NCBI GenBank assembly: GCA_017354595.1
Contig: JAFMQQ010000022.1
Location: forward strand, 1-16,205
DNA length: 16,205 bases
Reading direction: 5' to 3'
DNA from: Micromonosporaceae bacterium
GTDB lineage: Bacteria; Actinomycetota; Actinomycetes; Mycobacteriales; Micromonosporaceae
In this document: positions 6,478 to 12,300 of the stretch, piece after piece
Position numbering within the stretch: position 1 is the stretch's first letter
Layout of the letters: every line of letters begins with the position of its first letter
The notes under the pieces: generated by a model
The model's database searches: none
What the model saw: only the letters and a program-made list of their open reading frames with translations
Told to the model about the DNA's origin: nothing
Made by a program: the position numbers and the translations under genes

Positions 6478-8216
6478 AGCTGCGTAGCGCGCGATGGTTC
6501 GACGGCGGCGACGAGGTCGCGCTCTCCCACCGGGTGGCGCTGCGGCTGACCGAGGCGGACCGGGGCCGGCCGGTGATCGGAATCGCGGATACGTCGAGCG
6601 CGCTCAACCCGTGCAACGCGGGCCTGGCCGACCTCGTCGCCGAGGTCGAGCGTGGCATCCGCGACGGCGGCGGCCTACCCGCCCGGTTCCCGGTGATGTC
6701 GCTCGGCGAAGACCTGATGAAACCCACGGCGATGCTCTACCGCAACCTGGTCGCGATGGAGCTGGAGGAGACGGTCCGCGCGAACCCGATCGACGGTGTG
6801 GTGTTTCTGGCCAACTGCGACAAGAGCGTACCGGCGGCGCTGCTCGCGGCGGCCAGTACGGATATCCCGTCGCTGCTGCTGATCGGTGGCTCGCGCGCCG
6901 CGCCAGCCTATGCCGGCAAGCCGCTGGGCAGCGGTACCGACCTGTGGCGGGCGCTGGACGAGCGCCGTACCGGCCGGATGGACGAGCGGCAGTGGCAGGA
7001 GCTTGAGAGCACGCTGCGCTGCGCCGGGCCGGGCGCCTGCAACACCATGGGCACCGCGTCGTCCATGGCGATCGTCACCGAACTGCTCGGCATGTGCCTG
7101 CCCGGCTCCGCCGGCGTACCGGCCGGCGGCGCGCGGCTACAACAGATCGCCTGGGAGACCGGCCGCCTGGTCGCCGAGCACGTCCGTCGCGAGTGGACAC
7201 CCACCCAGCGGATCACCCAGGCGGCCTGGGACAACGCGGTACGCGGACTCGCCGCGGTCGGTGGCTCGACGAACGCGGTCATCCACCTCGCCGCGGTCGC
7301 TGGTCGGCTGGGTCTGGCCGGCGACCTGACCCGGATGGACCGGCTGTGGCGGGACGTACCGCTGCTGGCCGATGTCGAGCCGTGCGGCGCCCGGCTCGTC
7401 GCCGCCTTCGCCGCTGCCGGCGGGGTACCGGCCCTGGTCCGCGCCATGGGCCCCCTTGTGGACGGTGGCACGGTCGCCGGTGATGGCCGGAGCTGGGCGC
7501 AGGTCGCGGCGGCAGGTGGCGCCGGCGCAGCCGCCTCCAGCCAGGGGTCGACCACACCAGCGGGAGTCATTCGCAGCCTGGACGATCCGGTCCGCGCCGC
7601 ACCGACGCTGGCCGCGGTCTTCGGTTCGCTCGCCCCCGATGGCGCGGTGGTCAAGGTAGCCGCCGCCACCCCGCAGTTGCTGCAGCACCGGGGGAGAGCG
7701 GTCGTCTTCGACGACTACGACGCGATGCGGGCCAGGCTGGACGACCCGGCGGCCGGTATCGAGGCCGGTGATGTGGTGATTGTGCGCGGCTGTGGCCCGA
7801 AGGGCGCGCCCGGCATGCCGGAGTGGGGCATGGCGCCGATACCCAAGCGGCTGCTCGCCCGGGGCGTACCCGACATGCTCCGGATCACCGACGGCCGGAT
7901 GAGCGGAACCAGCTTCGGTACCGTCGTCCTGCACGTGGCACCGGAGGCCGCCGCCGGCGGGCCGCTGGGCCGCGTGGCCGAGGGCGACACCGTCGAGCTG
8001 GATCTCGCCGGCCGGCGGCTCGATCTCCTCGTCGATCCGGAGCAGCTTGCCACCCGCACGTTCCCGCAGCCGGCCGCCGCGGCGCACCTGCGCGGTTGGC
8101 CCAGGCTGTACGCAGACCACGTGCAGCAGGCGCCGCAAGGCGCCGACCTCGACTTCCTGGCCGGCCCGACGGAGGCGGCCAGGCGCTTCATCGAGCCGAC
8201 CGTTGGCCGGTCGTAA
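6474..8216 (+). CDS. IlvD/Edd-family dehydratase (probable aldonate dehydratase)
   Basis: A 580-residue iron-sulfur dehydratase. The three Cys expected to hold the [2Fe-2S] cluster are C47 (SSALNPCN), C115 (NCDKS) and C189 (CAGPGACNTMGT). K117 is at the position of the carbamylated lysine that binds Mg, and S477 in DGRMSGTS is at the catalytic serine position. The length and the LNPCN variant resemble sugar-acid dehydratases (L-arabonate, D-xylonate) more than dihydroxyacid dehydratase IlvD, which acts in branched-chain amino acid synthesis. It would convert an aldonate to a 2-keto-3-deoxyaldonate in the cytoplasm. The company of a sugar importer, an SDR and a DapA-family lyase supports the sugar-acid reading. 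Exact substrate is undetermined. Confidence 0.92.
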   Translation: MKLRSARWFDGGDEVALSHRVALRLTEADRGRPVIGIADTSSALNPCNAGLADLVAEVERGIRDGGGLPARFPVMSLGEDLMKPTAMLYRNLVAMELEETVRANPIDGVVFLANCDKSVPAALLAAASTDIPSLLLIGGSRAAPAYAGKPLGSGTDLWRALDERRTGRMDERQWQELESTLRCAGPGACNTMGTASSMAIVTELLGMCLPGSAGVPAGGARLQQIAWETGRLVAEHVRREWTPTQRITQAAWDNAVRGLAAVGGSTNAVIHLAAVAGRLGLAGDLTRMDRLWRDVPLLADVEPCGARLVAAFAAAGGVPALVRAMGPLVDGGTVAGDGRSWAQVAAAGGAGAAASSQGSTTPAGVIRSLDDPVRAAPTLAAVFGSLAPDGAVVKVAAATPQLLQHRGRAVVFDDYDAMRARLDDPAAGIEAGDVVIVRGCGPKGAPGMPEWGMAPIPKRLLARGVPDMLRITDGRMSGTSFGTVVLHVAPEAAAGGPLGRVAEGDTVELDLAGRRLDLLVDPEQLATRTFPQPAAAAHLRGWPRLYADHVQQAPQGADLDFLAGPTEAARRFIEPTVGRS

Positions 8217-8220
8217 GGAG
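8215..8220 (+). promoter_or_regulatory. Ribosome binding site of the DapA-family gene
   Basis: AAGGAG, 5 bases before the ATG at 8226 and overlapping the stop region of the dehydratase gene. This is the only junction after the first gene without a coding overlap, and it has one of the best sites in the operon. Confidence 0.7.
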
Positions 8221-8225
8221 AGCAG

Positions 8226-9155
8226 ATGACCCGCGACGGCGCCATCACCGGTGTGCTGCCCGTTGTCCACACCCTGTACGCCCCCGGCGGTGGGATCGAC
8301 GCGGCCGGAATCGCCAGGGAGCTGGACTGGATCATCGACCAGAAGGTGGCCGGTCTGACCACCGGGATGGTCAGCGACCTGCTCCGGCTGACCGAGTACG
8401 AGCGCCACCAGCTCGCCGAGATCGTCACGGCAAAGGCGCAGCAGGCTGGGTGCTTCAGCATCATCGGGTGTGGCGCGGAGAGTACGCACATCGCGATCGC
8501 CCATGCCCGGCACGCGCAGCGGCACGGCGCCGACGCGGTGATGGCGATCCCTCCGGTGACGGTCGCACTCGACGACGACGCGGTCTTCGGGTACTACGCG
8601 GCCATCGGTGACGCCATCGACATCGGTCTGGTGGTACAGGACGCGAGCGGGTACGTCGGCCGCCCGCTCAGCCTCGACCTGCAGGTACGGCTCTTCGAAC
8701 GGTTCCGTGACCGGATCTACTTCAAACCGGAGGCGCCACCGATCGGGCGGCGGTTGTCGCAGCTGCGAGACGCGACCGGCGGACAGGCGCGTGCCTTCGA
8801 AGGACTCGGCGGTGCGGCGCTGCTGGACAGCTTCCGGCGTGGGATCGCCGGAACGATGCCCAGTGCTCAGGTCTGCTGGGCGATTCAGCGGCTGTGGGTG
8901 GCGTTGACCGGCGGCGAGTGGGACACCGCCTACGCTATAAGTGGTCTACTCAACTGCCTGGTCAGCCTCCAGACCTCGATCGACGCGTATCTCACCATCG
9001 AGAGGCATCTGCTGCTCAAGCAGGAGGTGGTCGCGACCGCGGTGGCCCGTGGTCCGCTGGGCTTCGACCTCGACGACGAGACGCGGTCCGAAGTGGACAG
9101 TCTCTTCGACAGGCTCTGCGCAGCCGTGACCGCTACGTCGCAGAACCGGATCTGA
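8226..9155 (+). CDS. DapA/DHDPS-superfamily lyase or dehydratase (2-keto-3-deoxyaldonate-type)
   Basis: A 309-residue class I (Schiff-base) TIM-barrel enzyme. The probable Schiff-base lysine is K167 (IYFKPEAPP), and GAESTHIAIAHARHAQRHGA (about residues 80-99) matches the family core. The Tyr-Asn-x-Pro loop that supplies the catalytic Tyr in dihydrodipicolinate synthase is replaced by VVQDASGY (136-143), so lysine biosynthesis is unlikely. From memory, L-2-keto-3-deoxyarabonate dehydratases share a QDA and YFK pattern, which would give alpha-ketoglutarate semialdehyde from a pentose acid. An aldolase giving pyruvate plus an aldehyde is the alternative. It directly follows the aldonate dehydratase whose product it would use. 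Superfamily is secure, reaction is inferred. Confidence 0.88.
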   Translation: MTRDGAITGVLPVVHTLYAPGGGIDAAGIARELDWIIDQKVAGLTTGMVSDLLRLTEYERHQLAEIVTAKAQQAGCFSIIGCGAESTHIAIAHARHAQRHGADAVMAIPPVTVALDDDAVFGYYAAIGDAIDIGLVVQDASGYVGRPLSLDLQVRLFERFRDRIYFKPEAPPIGRRLSQLRDATGGQARAFEGLGGAALLDSFRRGIAGTMPSAQVCWAIQRLWVALTGGEWDTAYAISGLLNCLVSLQTSIDAYLTIERHLLLKQEVVATAVARGPLGFDLDDETRSEVDSLFDRLCAAVTATSQNRI

Positions 9156-9286
9156 CCAGCCTTTCGCTTCGATCGCGGCGTTCCCGGGCCCCGGCCAGCG
9201 ACCGGTACCTGTCCACATTGGAGCTGACCGGTAGCGGACGATGCCTCCATCGTTGCCGGCTGGCTGCGACCGGCCACCGCGCTGCC

Positions 9287-9314
9287 TTGACAAGATGATC
9301 GACAGCAGTAGATT
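9287..9314 (+). promoter_or_regulatory. Candidate sigma-70 promoter of the GH65 gene
   Basis: A perfect -35 TTGACA (9287-9292) and a 4/6 -10 TAGATT (9309-9314) are separated by 16 bases, giving a predicted leader of about 45 bases. This suggests the large enzyme is transcribed separately from the upstream operon, whose last stop is at 9155. GACAAG (9289-9294) and CTTGTC (9328-9333) form a 6-bp inverted repeat around the -10, a possible regulator site of low confidence. No convincing terminator was seen in 9156-9286, so read-through from the operon is also possible. Confidence 0.55.
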
Positions 9315-9353
9315 GAAGATCGAGTCGCTTGTCCGGGCGGCAGGATTGCGAGT

Positions 9354-9359
9354 AGGGAG
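9354..9359 (+). promoter_or_regulatory. Ribosome binding site of the GH65 gene
   Basis: AGGGAG, 8 bases before the ATG at 9368; it supports this start, which also gives a complete signal peptide. Confidence 0.7.
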
Positions 9360-9367
9360 AAGGCGTC

Positions 9368-12300
9368 ATGGCGTCACCCTCGATATCGCGCGTACGGCTG
9401 CGTCGCGTGCTGGCAGGCGTGGGCGCTACGGCGATGGTGGCCGCCGGCCTGTCAGTCATTTTCGCGTCGGCCGGCGCCGTAGCCCAGGCGCCTGGGCCGG
9501 ACAGCTGGTTGCTGTCCACGACCGATCCGGCACAGGACTACGCTCCGACGTTCACCGGCAACGGCTATCTGGCTGCGCGTGTGCCCGCCGCGGGTGCGGG
9601 CTACAGCACAAGCGATGGTGTCGAGACGCAGGCGCAGCTGGCCGGCTTCTACTCCTTGGAGCAGTGGGAACCGCGGGCCGCCCTGCCGATGTGGACCACG
9701 CTCGGCGTCGATACGGGTGCCGGTACCTATGGTGGTCTGGACGGCGCGGGACTGTGCTCGTTCAACGCCGTCTGCGAAGCCGAGGACGGGCAGCTGTCGG
9801 GTGGCGCACTGGTGGCCAGCGACCACGCCGGCTACAGCGGGAGTGGCTTCGTGGCCGGTTACGGGACGGTGGGCGCCACCGCGACCGTCACGGTGGCCGG
9901 GGTGCCGGGCGCCGGCGACTACGCATTGGCGATCCGCTATGCGAACTACCCGGCCGCGTCGGGCGATGGCGGCGCCTGCCTGCCCCGCACCCTGTCGATA
10001 TACGCCAACGGCCAGGACGTGCAGACGGCAACACTGGACCCGACCACCAACTGGGACACTTGGGCGGTGGCCGCGGCGACCGTACCGTTGCGGGCCGGCG
10101 ACAATACGCTGGCTCTGGCGCGTGACGCCGATGACTGCGGCAATGTCAACGTTGACTGGATCGCGGCCTTCCCCATGGGCGGGACGGTCCCGTTGCCGCG
10201 ACCGCCGCAGGACTCGTCGACGTCGAATTACCGGCAGACCCTCGATATGCAGACCGGCGAGATCACGACGTCGTACACGTGGACGGATTCCGCGGGCCAC
10301 GCGACAGACATGGCGTACACGGTGCTGGCCGACCGGGCAGCGACCCACGCCGCAGCCGTCAGCCTGACCCTGACGCCGCACTGGAACGGGCAGCTGACCG
10401 TCGTCGACCTGTTCGACCGGCGAGGGCTGCACGCCGCCTCGATGGACGAGCCAACCATCGACGGCGAGCATGCCACCATGACCGCCAGGGTCACGGCGAG
10501 CGGCAGCGACAACGTGGCAAGCCTCGTTTCGGTACTGCGGCTCGACGGCAAGGTCGCTGCGACAAAAGACTCCACTGTGTACAACGGGCAGCACGCGCAG
10601 ACGGCCACGGTTGACGTGCAGTCGGGGACGACCTACACGGCGACGAAGTTCGTCGGGGTGGCCAGCAGCGTCGATACCGATCGGGACACCTCGGCAGCCG
10701 GCCCGGCCGAGGTGGCCACGGCTGCGGCACAGGACGGTGCGGGCCTCGGCTTCGGTGGCGTACGCGAGCGAAACGCCGCGGCGTGGGCGGCGCTGTGGAG
10801 CGCGGACATCTGGGTGCCCGGCGATCTGGCGCTGACCCGGCAGATCCGGGCGAGCATGTTCTATCTGCTCGCCAGTGCCCGTGCGGGTGTCGACTGGAGC
10901 ATGTCACCGGCCGGGCTGTCGTCCAACGGCTACAACGGCCACGCCTTCTGGGACACCGAGACGTGGATGTACCCACCGCTGCTGGCGCTGCATCCCGACA
11001 TCGCCGCCTCGCTGAACGCGTACCGGCAGCGGCTCGAACCGCAGTACCGGCGCAACGCCGCGCAGTCCACCACGCCAGGCGGTACCCCGACCACCGGCGC
11101 GCGGGTGTCGTGGGAGAGTGCCTTTACCGGCAAGGAATCCTCGCCGGCCCCGTCAACCGGGCAGCGTGAGATCCACATCAGCGGTGACGTGGCGCTGGCC
11201 CAATGGCAGTACTACCTGGCGACCAAGGACCAGGCGGAGTTGCGCAGGGCGTGGCCGCTGATCAGTGGCATCGCGGACTTCTACGCGAGCCGCGCCGAGA
11301 AGAACCCGTCCGGCGGCGGGTACTCGATCAACGATGTGATGCCGCCGGACGAGTATCACGACCACGTCGACAACAGCGCCTACACCAACCAGGCGGCGGC
11401 GCGGACGATGCAGATCGCCATCGATGCGGCCGCCGCCGTCGGTGGCCAGGTGAACCCGCTGTGGGGCCAGGTACGCGACGGGCTGAGCCTGCCCTTCGAC
11501 CAGACCAACCAACGTCACCTCGAGTACGACGGCTACTCGGGCGACCAGATCAAGCAGGCCGATGTGACGCTGCTGCAGTACCCGTGGCAGACGCCGATGC
11601 CGCCGCAGGTCGCCCAGAACGACCTGGACTACTACGGGCCGCGCACCGATCCTGGTGGGCCGTCGATGACCGACGCCATCGCGCTGATCGACTCGGCGGC
11701 GCTCGGTGGCTCGGGCTGCAGCGTCTACAGCTACCTGCGCAGCAGCATCGACCCCTTCCTGCGCGGGCCGTTCGACCAGTTCTCGGAAGCCCGCTCCGGC
11801 GGAGCGTTCACCTTCACCACGGGTGCCGGTGGTTTCCTGCAGGAGTTCCTCTACGGCTTCACCGGGCTGCGCTGGAACGGCGATGCCCTGCAACTCGACC
11901 CCTCGCTGCCGACGCAGATTCCGGGTGTGGAGATCAGCGGGCTGCGCTGGCAGGGCCGGACGGTCGACATCTCCGTGGGTCCGAAGTCGACACTCGTTAC
12001 CGTCCGGGCCGGTGCGGACATGCCGCTGGAGGTGGCCGGCGCGGGCCAGACGGTCAGGACCGGCAAGTCGGTCAAGGTGCGGACCCGTACGCTTGCCGGA
12101 TCCGCGACCGGCGATGCTGCCGGCTGCGCGGGCACCGGCGGAGTACAGGATGGATGGCACCTGTCCACGACCGACCCGACCGCGGACTACGCGCCGACAT
12201 TCACCGGCAACGGTTACTTCTCCGCACGCGTACCCTCCGATGGCGCCGGCTTCAGCAGTCGCGACGGCGTGCCGACCCAGGCCGAGCTGGCCGGGTTCTA

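Noticed and set aside
7137..8525. Minus-strand open frame opposite the dehydratase and DapA-family genes
   Set aside because: It spans the junction of two well-supported genes and has no recognisable domain.
9239..9275. Short stems (CGATG/CATCG and GCCGG/CCGGC) after the DapA-family gene as an operon terminator
   Set aside because: Only 5-bp stems, no U-tract, and similar pairs occur everywhere at this GC content.
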